Below, one piece after another: positions 1 to 6,807 of a DNA stretch of 64,000 nt. The notes beneath the pieces are model-generated. The model was not told the origin of the DNA. It was given only the letters and a program-made list of their open reading frames with translations, and did no database searches. Within the stretch, counting starts at the first letter, position 1; the number at the start of each line of letters is the position of its first letter. The DNA is from JALOAD01 sp023228995 [NCBI: Candidatus Muiribacterium halophilum] (GTDB taxonomy: Bacteria; Muiribacteriota; Muiribacteriia; Muiribacteriales): positions 1 to 64,000 of the forward strand of contig JALOAD010000011.1 of assembly GCA_023228995.1 (NCBI GenBank). Reading direction: 5' to 3'. Position numbers and translations under genes: made by a program.

Positions 1-405
1 AGTATTGGATAAACCTTGAAAATCAACAAAAATATATTTTTGTTTTTGAAATACATCTATAAATAAAATTCCAGAGAATTTGAAGTATAACAACAATGAT
101 TTTACAAAAGTATAAAAACTGAAAAACAAGAAAATATTTTTGAAGACTATTAAAAATATTTCTTTATCTGAGAGAATCAAAAGAAATTTAAAAAATACAA
201 GATCAATATATCAAAAACTTTTTATATCACATGTAAAATTATTAAACTCATTTCTAATTATTCTGTCATTAATTTCACTAAGAAAATCCGTTTCATTATT
301 TGCAAATAAAACAGCATTCTTTATTATTTTTATAATAAATAACTCGTAAATTTCAATAATAATTGATTTTTCGTTAATTTAAAAAATAACATTACTAATT
401 CCAAC
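1..405. other. AT-rich stretch without a supported gene
   Basis: This stretch is strongly AT-rich. The only open frame of note (140-349, +) begins at TTG, has no ribosome site and gives a low-complexity Ile/Lys/Ser-rich peptide, so I do not accept it. I see no RNA gene, repeat or promoter that I could defend. Its neighbours on the right are broken genes, so it may itself be decayed coding sequence. Confidence 0.4.
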
Positions 406-599
406 TCAAAGTTTTAGTTTAACTTTATTAAAATATTCTGAAAACCTTTTTTCCCAATCATCATCGGGACTACAGTTTAAAACGAATTCAAATACATAAC
501 TTCCTCCGTTGATTTTGGATGTTGTTCTAAAAATCTGTTAGCTTCATCAATTTGTTTTGTTGAAAAATCTTTAACCCCCTTATTTTTCTTCATTTTCAT
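406..599 (-). pseudogene. frameshifted small gene of unknown function
   Basis: On the minus strand an ATG at 599 sits behind a good ribosome site (AAAGGAGATTT). It opens a lysine-rich peptide that reads KDFSTKQIDEANRFLEQHPK before stopping at 477. An overlapping frame reads YVFEFVLNCSPDDDWEKRF and ends with TGA at 406. Both halves look like real protein, and neither is complete alone: the second half has no start and is preceded by a stop in its own frame. The simplest reading is one gene of about 65 codons with a frameshift near 500-525. Function is not recognised. The alternative is a genuine 40-residue protein (477-599) followed by noise. Confidence 0.4.
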
Positions 600-738
600 T
601 AAATCTCCTTTCCCTATTTTGTCAAGTATATATAAAGTTGATTATTATATTTCAAAAAATGATATCTTTATTGTCTCAATAATTTAATTTAGAATCATAA
701 AAAACAATAAACATTTACATAGGAAGATTATTTGATGA

Positions 739-1017
739 ATAAAAAACAAATATCAGCCAGATGCATTTAAAAGTATAATTCATACAATGTGGTGGGGAGT
801 TGCCACATTAACAACTGTTGGATACGGAGATGTGTACCCAATAACTCCATTAGGTAAATTTATTGGAGCAATAATGGCTATATTAGGAATTGGGTTATTT
901 GCATTACCTGCCGGTATAATTGCTTCAGGTTATCAAGATTATCATTCAAAAGAAAAAACAATTCATATAAATTGCCCAAAATGTGGTACTAAAATAAAAA
1001 AGGATATTAGACAATAA
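739..1017 (+). pseudogene. 5'-truncated K+ channel (pore and last helix only)
   Basis: The frame from 739 reads through a pore helix (AFKSIIHTMWWGVATL), the K+ selectivity filter TTVGYGD, and a last transmembrane helix with the LGIGLFALPAGIIASGY pattern of voltage-gated-type channels. It ends in a short tail with a CPKCGTK zinc-ribbon half. A TGA at 736-738 closes the frame upstream. The expected voltage sensor and S5 helix are not encoded in the preceding bases, so at least two thirds of the gene is missing. An ATG at 735 with an AGGAAG ribosome site is in another frame and stops after 11 codons, which suggests a former start region. A 76-aa product from the ATG at 787 could be made but could not form a normal channel. 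The family assignment is sure. Confidence 0.75.
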
Positions 1018-1223
1018 AACTATCTAGACAAAAAAATGGAATATATAACTAATTTCTTCAAATATTTTATACGGAACTTTATTTTATACAGAAAAACAAA
1101 GAAAACCTCCGATGAAATCTGTTTTGTAAGTGTCAGAATAATTGTATAAATCTGATTAAATAATAACAAATACGAAAAAGGTTGTCATGCGATTAAAGAA
1201 TCTGTTGCATTACTCATTAGATT

Positions 1224-2759
1224 TCATCTTGCTGTCTCATATTCAATTTTTGAAATGTTTTTTTCGTTCTTATCAAACTCTATTCCAATAAGCATTATCT
1301 GTTTTCCTGAATCAACATATTTCTGATGATATTTTTTTTCTTTGATCTGCTTTAAAGCTCCACCGCCATCTGTTTTAAATTCTATAATATAAATAGTTTC
1401 TGGCAGATTAATAGTTATATCAATTCTTCCTTTGTTTGACGGATTTTCATTTTTTATATCAAGACCTAGAGCTTTGATATACGAATAAAAAACGCTTACA
1501 TAATAACCTTCATATTGGTACATTTTATTATTAGTGAAATTATTATTTGCAATTGAAGCATATAAAGAAGTTAAACTGGTTTCAAAATTTTCCATATCTT
1601 TTTTTAATAATGCACGGAGCATATTATTTGAATGCTTTTTACTTTCAACTGATTTTGTTAAGAATTCTGAAATCTCACTCATTAGAGAAATTTCAACTTC
1701 AAGATTTGGAATTTTCATATAATATTCTCTGATATTAAGCAGATTCTCTACCTTTTCAATTGTCAGATAACCTGTCTGCCACATTAAAGTTTCTAAATTT
1801 ATATTATCTACATCAAAACTTCCGAGCATAGTTTCATCAAGTATTATATTTTCAAAGTTAGGTATAAAATAATTATTCTTTTCTATCAATTTTAACAAAA
1901 ATGTCGGAGTTGCAGTAGAAAACCAGTAATTTCGGTAATCATAGTTGTTACTTACAAATAATAGGATGTCAAACGGATTGTAAACACTTTCGCCAAGCCA
2001 TTTATACCCATTATACCACTCTCTTATTTTTTCCAAATCCTGACCTTTCAGATGCTCTCTGAAACTTTCTTCAAGTTCACTCTGAGTATATCCGCAAATT
2101 GTGGAAAAATTCGGATTTAATGTAATATCATTAAGATTATTTAGCCCACTGAAAAGACTTACCTTGCTGAATTTGCTTACTCCTGTTAAAAATACAAATT
2201 TTAAATATTCATCCGCACCCTTTATTACTGAGTAAAATCCTTTAAGCTCATCACGGATTTCTTTTGCAATTTCTTTATCTTCAATATTATCTAAGATAGG
2301 TTTATCGTATTCATCTACTAATATAACTACTCTTTTATTATATTTTTTATATGATTTTATAATGGTTTCACGGAAAATATCAGAAACATCATTATGTGTA
2401 TTTTCTATTTCAATACCTAATTCATTTTGATTCTCTTTCAGAATTACTAAAATTTTTTTATTCAAATCTTCTTTACTTTCAATATTTCCATCACCAAATA
2501 TTATTCTAATAACAGGATGCTTTTCAAAAGGATACTTATCATAAATATATAAATCCTTAAAAAGCTCTTTATTGCCATAAAATATTTCTTTTAAAGTATC
2601 TAGAAATAATGATTTACCAAATCGTCGTGGACGAGATAAAAAATAATATCCTCCCCCGTCTTCGATTAGTTTATGAGCAATTTGTGTCTTATCTATATAT
2701 ACACAATCACCATTTATTATTTTATCTAATGTTGAAATCCCGATAGGTAATTTTTTCAT
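1224..2759 (-). CDS. AAA-ATPase-like protein with PD-(D/E)XK nuclease domain
   Basis: This belongs to the AAA-ATPase-like plus DUF1703 (PD-(D/E)XK) family, a set of often multicopy accessory genes of unclear role in anaerobes. The N-terminal part has a Walker A-like RPRRFGKS (about residues 43-50), a Walker B VVILVDEYDKPI, and the conserved LTGVSKFSKVSLFSGLNNL block. The C-terminal 60 residues hold the nuclease-type core GRIDITINLPETIYIIEFK followed by a Q/K-rich helix. I choose the ATG at 2759, giving 511 aa, because the family begins with KLPIG(I/V)S. The 19 codons upstream are not family-like and would run through a strong promoter (2766-2794). There is no ribosome site, so the mRNA is probably leaderless. 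The gene stands alone between relics, which suggests horizontal acquisition. Confidence 0.85.
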   Translation of the reverse strand: MKKLPIGISTLDKIINGDCVYIDKTQIAHKLIEDGGGYYFLSRPRRFGKSLFLDTLKEIFYGNKELFKDLYIYDKYPFEKHPVIRIIFGDGNIESKEDLNKKILVILKENQNELGIEIENTHNDVSDIFRETIIKSYKKYNKRVVILVDEYDKPILDNIEDKEIAKEIRDELKGFYSVIKGADEYLKFVFLTGVSKFSKVSLFSGLNNLNDITLNPNFSTICGYTQSELEESFREHLKGQDLEKIREWYNGYKWLGESVYNPFDILLFVSNNYDYRNYWFSTATPTFLLKLIEKNNYFIPNFENIILDETMLGSFDVDNINLETLMWQTGYLTIEKVENLLNIREYYMKIPNLEVEISLMSEISEFLTKSVESKKHSNNMLRALLKKDMENFETSLTSLYASIANNNFTNNKMYQYEGYYVSVFYSYIKALGLDIKNENPSNKGRIDITINLPETIYIIEFKTDGGGALKQIKEKKYHQKYVDSGKQIMLIGIEFDKNEKNISKIEYETAR

Positions 2760-2765
2760 AGAGTT

Positions 2766-2794
2766 ATTATAACAGAAGCAAGAAAAAAAGTGAA
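2766..2794 (-). promoter_or_regulatory. promoter abutting the ATPase/nuclease start codon
   Basis: On the minus strand TTCACT (2794-2789) is followed, after 17 bases, by a perfect TATAAT (2771-2766). The last base of the -10 box is 7 bases from the A of the ATG at 2759. A normal start site would therefore be the start codon itself or within a base of it. Confidence 0.55.
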
Positions 2795-2826
2795 TAATCT
2801 GGAAGAGTAGCAGCAACTATCAATGA

Positions 2827-2919
2827 ATTTTTATAGATAATAAACTTTCTACACTGATAAAGATTGCTGCTGCTTTGGGTAAGAGACTTAATGTCGATTC
2901 TTTATTTATTTATGCATAA
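2827..2919 (+). pseudogene. relic of an XRE-type antitoxin C-terminus
   Basis: After a TGA at 2824, the plus frame reads DNKLSTLIKIAAALGKRL and then NVDSLFIYA before a TAA. This closely resembles the last helix block of HTH (XRE/HigA-type) antitoxins, which commonly read S(L)STLxKIAxALGxRL. There is no start codon, no HTH core in frame upstream and only about 30 codons, so I call it a remnant. The adjoining ATPase/nuclease gene begins 68 bases away on the other strand. The match is by pattern only. Confidence 0.35.
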
Positions 2920-3072
2920 TATATTTAATCTAATTTTATCTGTTAAATGGAGATAAGTTAAGTGATTCAATGAATGCAGAAATGATTATTAGTAATATAT
3001 ATATAATTTCATAAAAAAACTAACTCCATGAAATAATCTTACTGCGCTTATTCTATCAACAGGAAAAAGATT

Positions 3073-3357
3073 TTATGTAAGATAATAACATTTTGCCCAA
3101 TAGATGCTAGAAGCGAGATAAAAGATTATGAAAATAATAAATATGTTTCTGAAAACTATTTCAATAAAAAATTTTTTATTAAAAGAAAGAGTTTTAAAAC
3201 TATATTCTGATATTGTCTTATTAAGCACTTTAAGGAAATATACTTTGTGATGTATTGATCTTGAGACTGGAAATAATTCTGTTGCAATAAAAAATAAAAT
3301 AATTCCTGTGACTGAAATACAAAGAAAATAAATCAATATATGATACTTCAATTTCAA
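3073..3357 (-). CDS. small membrane protein, unknown function
   Basis: This is a 94-aa hydrophobic protein with a TTG start at 3357. The start is supported by an AGGTGA ribosome site that overlaps the TGA stop of the upstream gene, so the two are translationally coupled. Two strong membrane spans are visible (about residues 5-28 and 70-88) with a basic, polar stretch between them. No family is recognised. Together with the 120-aa gene just upstream it forms a two-gene unit driven by the promoter at 3758-3786. It could encode parts of one membrane complex, but nothing in the sequence shows what it does. Confidence 0.55.
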   Translation of the reverse strand: MKLKYHILIYFLCISVTGIILFFIATELFPVSRSIHHKVYFLKVLNKTISEYSFKTLSFNKKFFIEIVFRNIFIIFIIFYLASSIYWAKCYYLT

Positions 3358-3361
3358 TGAA

Positions 3362-3724
3362 TCACCTGTCTTTTAGTTTGTTATTATCTGGTTTAATAAT
3401 AACTTCATTAGTATCAGCAGGTTTATTCTCATCCTCATCATTATTTCCAGGGTGATTCGGGTATGGATGATCAATTCCTATCTCATCATTTAAATCATCC
3501 CATACAGGATCATCAGTTTGATTCCATTCTTCAGCGGATTTACATAATTTTTTATAAATGGCAACTCCAGCTACTACTCCAGCGACAATAGTCAGACAAA
3601 CAAGGGTAAAACTTTTATCTTCACTTTCAGAATATGTTTTTCTGAATTTAGATGATATTTCTTTAGTAATTTTAATCACCTTGTAAATACTATTACAGCA
3701 GTAGTAACTATTGTCCAGTAACAT
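3362..3724 (-). CDS. single-span membrane protein with acidic tail
   Basis: The ORF can begin at a GTG at 3733, but GAGGTG is the ribosome site for the ATG at 3724, giving 120 aa. The first 40 residues are polar and basic, one membrane span follows (FTLVCLTIVAGVVAGVAIY, about 43-61), and the last 55 residues are rich in Asp, Asn and Pro (DDPVWDDLNDE, HPYPNHPGNNDEDENKP). No known domain is recognised. It is the first gene of a two-gene operon with the coupled 94-aa membrane protein downstream. It sits in the accessory region and is not obviously related to its core-gene neighbours. Confidence 0.55.
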   Translation of the reverse strand: MLLDNSYYCCNSIYKVIKITKEISSKFRKTYSESEDKSFTLVCLTIVAGVVAGVAIYKKLCKSAEEWNQTDDPVWDDLNDEIGIDHPYPNHPGNNDEDENKPADTNEVIIKPDNNKLKDR

Positions 3725-3757
3725 AAAAATCACCTCATATTATAGTTATCTATATTT

Positions 3758-3786
3758 ATTATACTGAATTTTAATTTATTCATCAA
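3758..3786 (-). promoter_or_regulatory. sigma-A type promoter for the two small membrane genes
   Basis: The minus strand has TTGATG (3786-3781), a 17-base spacer and a perfect TATAAT (3763-3758). The start codon at 3724 lies about 27 bases downstream of the expected start site, with a GAGGTG ribosome site between. Confidence 0.6.
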
Positions 3787-3826
3787 TCATTAATTGAACC
3801 CTCTGATTAAATACAAAATCGATTCC

Positions 3827-3855
3827 TTGTTTTTAAGTTTATTTTTTTATACTAT
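3827..3855 (+). promoter_or_regulatory. possible promoter for the exonuclease III operon
   Basis: TTGTTT at 3827-3832 and TACTAT at 3850-3855 are separated by 17 bases, leaving a leader of about 75 bases before the ATG at 3938. In sequence this AT-rich the match could be chance. Confidence 0.35.
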
Positions 3856-3937
3856 TATAAATAAATAGGAAAATTTATTGTAGTGATCTTTGAATTAATT
3901 AAAAATGTGTATTATTGATTTTTTGAGGTGATTTTAT

Positions 3938-4663
3938 ATGAAGATATTGAGTTGGAATGTTAATGGTATTAGAGCTGTTCATAGAAAGGGTTTGTTTTCT
4001 ACTTTTGATGCTGATATTCTTTGTATTCAAGAAACTAAAGCTCATAAAGAACAATTATCTGATGATATTGTAAATATTCCTGAATATTATTCTTATTTTG
4101 CTCAACCTGAGAGAAAGGGTTATAGTGGTGTTGCTGTTTTTTCTAAAATAAAACCTTTATCTGTTGAAAAGGGTTGGGATAATGAGGGTAGATCTCTTAT
4201 TCTTGAATACAATGATTTTTATCTTCTTAATACTTATTTTCCTAATGGTAAAGCTTCTAAAGAAAGGCTTCAATATAAGCTTGATTTTTATGATAAATAT
4301 CTTTCTTTTGTTAAAAAGCTTAAAAAACCTGTGATTATTTGTGGTGATGTTAATACTGCTCATAAGGAAATTGATTTGGCTCGTCCTGCTGAAAACAGAA
4401 ACTCTAGTGGTTTCCTTCCTGTTGAATGTGCATGGATTGATAAGCTTCTTGATTCTGGTTTTAAAGATTCTTTTCGTTTATTTAATAAAGAGGGTGATAA
4501 TTATTCTTGGTGGGATATGAAAACTCGGGCTAGAGATAGAAATGTTGGTTGGAGAATTGATTATTTTTTTGTTGATAATAGTATTGCAAAAAAACTTAAA
4601 GATGCTTTTATTTTGAAAGATATTTTAGGTAGTGATCATGCTCCTATTGGTATTGAATTTTAG
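3938..4663 (+). CDS. xth: exodeoxyribonuclease III / AP endonuclease
   Basis: This is a base-excision repair enzyme of the EEP superfamily that cleaves abasic sites and removes 3' blocks. The 241 aa match the ExoIII/ExoA length and all signature blocks are present in order. These are KILSWNVNGIRA at the start, IQET for the metal-binding Glu (about 36), YFPNG, GDVNTAHKEIDLARP with the catalytic Asp/Asn pair, and the terminal GWRIDYFF and SDHAPI with the catalytic Asp-His. The ribosome site TTGAGGTGATTTT precedes the ATG. The next gene starts on the last base of the stop codon. Codons end in T far more than in the large operons downstream, including many GTT, ACT and CCT. Confidence 0.95.
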   Translation: MKILSWNVNGIRAVHRKGLFSTFDADILCIQETKAHKEQLSDDIVNIPEYYSYFAQPERKGYSGVAVFSKIKPLSVEKGWDNEGRSLILEYNDFYLLNTYFPNGKASKERLQYKLDFYDKYLSFVKKLKKPVIICGDVNTAHKEIDLARPAENRNSSGFLPVECAWIDKLLDSGFKDSFRLFNKEGDNYSWWDMKTRARDRNVGWRIDYFFVDNSIAKKLKDAFILKDILGSDHAPIGIEF

Positions 4664-5214
4664 TGCATAATAATATTACTTTTGAATTTATTGTTGTTGA
4701 AGATTTTGATTTTAATTTTGATTTTATGAAAATTGATTTTCCTGAATATGAATTGATGGATTTACTTCATTTTAAAAAGCTTATTTTTGAGGGTAATTAC
4801 AAGGGTATTAAATTTTTTTATAATAAAAATTTTGTTGCTTATTGTTTTTATTATATTACTGCTGATAAAAAGTTTTTATGGCTTGATTATTTTGCTGTTT
4901 TATCTGAGTTTAGAAATATGGGTATTGGTTCTAAAATACTTTTATTTATTAAAGAGAATTTTAATGTTAATGGTGTTTTTTTAGAACTTGAAATTCCTAA
5001 ATTCGATGATGATTTTTGCAAAAGAAGAATTGAATTTTATGAAAGGAATAATGCAATTAAACTTAATATAGATTATAATTTTAAAACAAAAGGTAATGAT
5101 TATATTTCTATGTTTATTTATTATATTCCTTTTGAGGATTTAATTCCTGATTTGGTTGATACTGAAAATATTATGTCTGAATGTTTATCTAAAATTCATT
5201 CTGACATTTTTTAA
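4663..5214 (+). CDS. GNAT-family N-acetyltransferase
   Basis: The GTG start at 4663 overlaps the TAG stop of the exonuclease III gene by one base. The acetyl-CoA binding motif A is visible as EFRNMGIGSKIL (about residues 85-96), after the beta strand WLDYFAVLS. The conserved FYERNN region near residue 125 matches the end of the fold. The remaining C-terminal 45 residues are not part of the usual domain. The substrate cannot be told from sequence: GNAT proteins acetylate small amines, peptides or proteins. It is co-transcribed with a DNA repair gene and shares its T-rich codon use. Confidence 0.75.
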   Translation: MHNNITFEFIVVEDFDFNFDFMKIDFPEYELMDLLHFKKLIFEGNYKGIKFFYNKNFVAYCFYYITADKKFLWLDYFAVLSEFRNMGIGSKILLFIKENFNVNGVFLELEIPKFDDDFCKRRIEFYERNNAIKLNIDYNFKTKGNDYISMFIYYIPFEDLIPDLVDTENIMSECLSKIHSDIF

Positions 5215-5252
5215 ATAACATTTATTAAATGGTATTTATTAAAGGAGTTTTT

Positions 5253-5714
5253 ATGAAAAAGTTTCTATTAATTATTTCTATTTTTTTGTTAAATTCTGTG
5301 TTTTGCTTTTCTGATGTTTTAAAAGACGATAATGGTACTAATCTTCCTAAATGGTATAAAAAAGATAAAATCGATTCTAATCTAAAGGATAGCAATGGTG
5401 TTATTTTACCTGCTTGGTTTGAAGATTGGTTTGTTGAAAATCAAATAAAACTTAAAAAAGAGGATTTTTATTATAAAGTAACTAATATTATTAATTATAA
5501 GAAATTTGAAAAGAAAATCAAAAAACCTTTAATTATTACTTCTGAAGAAATTGAAGCTGGTCTTATAGATTTTTTTAATGAAGAATTAAAAAAAATGCAA
5601 TTTACTAAAGACAATATTAAAACTCCTGATTGGGCTGTTGATATTATTAATTCTTCAAAGAAAGATTCAAAAAAAGATTCTTTTGGAAATTTATTACCAG
5701 ATTGGTATAAATAA
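5253..5714 (+). CDS. small exported protein with LPxW repeats
   Basis: The ATG at 5253 has a clear AAAGGAG ribosome site, so an upstream start at 5229 is rejected. The first 20 residues (KKFLLIISIFLL, then CFS) are a signal peptide. The rest of the 153 aa is hydrophilic and Lys-rich. It carries a repeated motif, D.NG..LP.W(Y/F): DDNGTNLPKWYKK near the mature N-terminus, DSNGVILPAWFEDW next, and DSFGNLLPDWYK at the extreme C-terminus. A weaker copy (IKTPDWAVD) lies just before the last. No known family is recognised. It is probably the third gene of the exonuclease III operon. Confidence 0.7.
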   Translation: MKKFLLIISIFLLNSVFCFSDVLKDDNGTNLPKWYKKDKIDSNLKDSNGVILPAWFEDWFVENQIKLKKEDFYYKVTNIINYKKFEKKIKKPLIITSEEIEAGLIDFFNEELKKMQFTKDNIKTPDWAVDIINSSKKDSKKDSFGNLLPDWYK

Positions 5715-6013
5715 AAAATGTAGTTTTCCAAGTAAAACATAATAAATTATTTTTTGATATTTTTAAAACAAATCCCGACTCAGAAACATACCAGGATGAC
5801 AAAACTTAGTAATTGTGTCTTTAGTCATTCTAATTGTTTCTCGCCATTTCGCCATTTTCTTTGTTATTCAATCTTTCCCGAACCCCGAATCCCAGTTTTT
5901 CCCGATTTCTTAATTGTTCTTCCCATTTCACCACTTCACACAAAAATGTTCACTGAACATTTTGATCCGCCATTTCGCTGCTCTTATACTTCTCTTATTC
6001 AGCCCTTGCTTTT
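5715..6013. repeat. intergenic region with dispersed palindrome and octamer-like units
   Basis: This stretch lies between convergent genes. It holds a degraded copy of the dispersed GC palindrome (AATCCCGACTCAGAA then CCAGGATGACA, 5771-5800). It also holds two neighbouring units of the octamer family found at 40.1-40.6 kb (CATTTCAC and CACTTCAC, 5924-5939) and GCCATTTC-type variants near 5845. Open frames through it are not supported. Confidence 0.5.
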
Positions 6014-6412
6014 TTATCCCATCATTTCTAATAATTCTTTTACAAATGGTCTTGTTTGTATCTGATGATGGGGTATTGTTAGTATATCGGTTTCATATCT
6101 GATATTGTCATAAGTTAATATATCAAGATCTATTTCTCTTTGTCCCCATTTATTTTCAAAACTTCTTCCTGTATCTATTTCTACACTTTTTAGAAATTTT
6201 AAAAGTTCAATCGGTGTCATAATAGTTTCTATAAAAATTATCTGATTTAAAAAATCTGGCTGATCTTTTACTCCATGGGGGTTTGTCTCAATTACAGGTG
6301 TTTTACTTAATAATGAAATACCTTCTGTTTCTACAATTCTATTAAATGCTTGCTGTATGTATTTATTTCTTGGTTCTGTATTAGAGCCAAGTAGTATATT
6401 GACTTTTGACAT
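6014..6412 (-). CDS. folK: 6-hydroxymethyl-dihydropterin pyrophosphokinase
   Basis: HPPK transfers pyrophosphate from ATP to 6-hydroxymethyl-7,8-dihydropterin in folate synthesis. The 132 aa are slightly short for the family but contain its blocks. These are LLGSNTEPR at the N-terminus, FLNQ in the middle, and the signature WGQREIDLDILTY (usually GPRxIDLDIL), whose Asp pair binds magnesium. Then come the IPHHQIQTRPFVKELL end motifs. The ribosome site GGAAATAT lies just before the ATG. It is the last gene of the fol block and follows folB by 25 bases. Confidence 0.93.
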   Translation of the reverse strand: MSKVNILLGSNTEPRNKYIQQAFNRIVETEGISLLSKTPVIETNPHGVKDQPDFLNQIIFIETIMTPIELLKFLKSVEIDTGRSFENKWGQREIDLDILTYDNIRYETDILTIPHHQIQTRPFVKELLEMMG

Positions 6413-6437
6413 ATATTTCCTTTGTTTTTTTTAAATT

Positions 6438-6806
6438 CTATCTTTCAACTTCTATGCAAACTTCCGAATTACCTGTCATTCCAGGAATTGGGACTTGTGG
6501 TTTTCTTACACTTACATTTACTTTACTAATTATATCATGTTCTTCTAAAATACTTAAAGCTATTTTTCTTGCTAGCGTTTCTAAAAGATTGAATTTCTCA
6601 TTTTTTACTATTTTTTCAGTTTTATTAAATAATTTTACATAATTAACTGTATCTTCTATTTTATCAGATTTTCCAGCATTGCTAAGGTCGGCTGAAAACT
6701 CAATATTTATTATAAATCTCTGTCCGATTTTTCTTTCCGATGGATCTGTTCCATGATATCCATAAAATGTCATATCATTTAGTTTCATCTGATAATTTTC
6801 TTTCAT
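6438..6806 (-). CDS. folB: dihydroneopterin aldolase
   Basis: This enzyme cleaves 7,8-dihydroneopterin to hydroxymethyl-dihydropterin and glycolaldehyde, feeding FolK. At 122 aa it has the usual family size. The N-terminal block LNDMTFYGYHGT, the QRFIINIEFSAD strand, the DTVNYVKLF block and the C-terminal VNVSVRKPQVPIPG with its conserved Lys are all present. The start at 6806 has a GGAG ribosome site that overlaps the end of folP. Confidence 0.93.
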   Translation of the reverse strand: MKENYQMKLNDMTFYGYHGTDPSERKIGQRFIINIEFSADLSNAGKSDKIEDTVNYVKLFNKTEKIVKNEKFNLLETLARKIALSILEEHDIISKVNVSVRKPQVPIPGMTGNSEVCIEVER

Positions 6807-6807
6807 A

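Noticed and set aside
140-349. 69-aa open frame on the plus strand
   Set aside because: It has a TTG start, no ribosome site and low-complexity content, and lies in a decayed region.
5754-6102. Two overlapping plus-strand open frames of 60-100 aa
   Set aside because: They run through a dispersed repeat and into the reverse strand of folK, and show no ribosome site.
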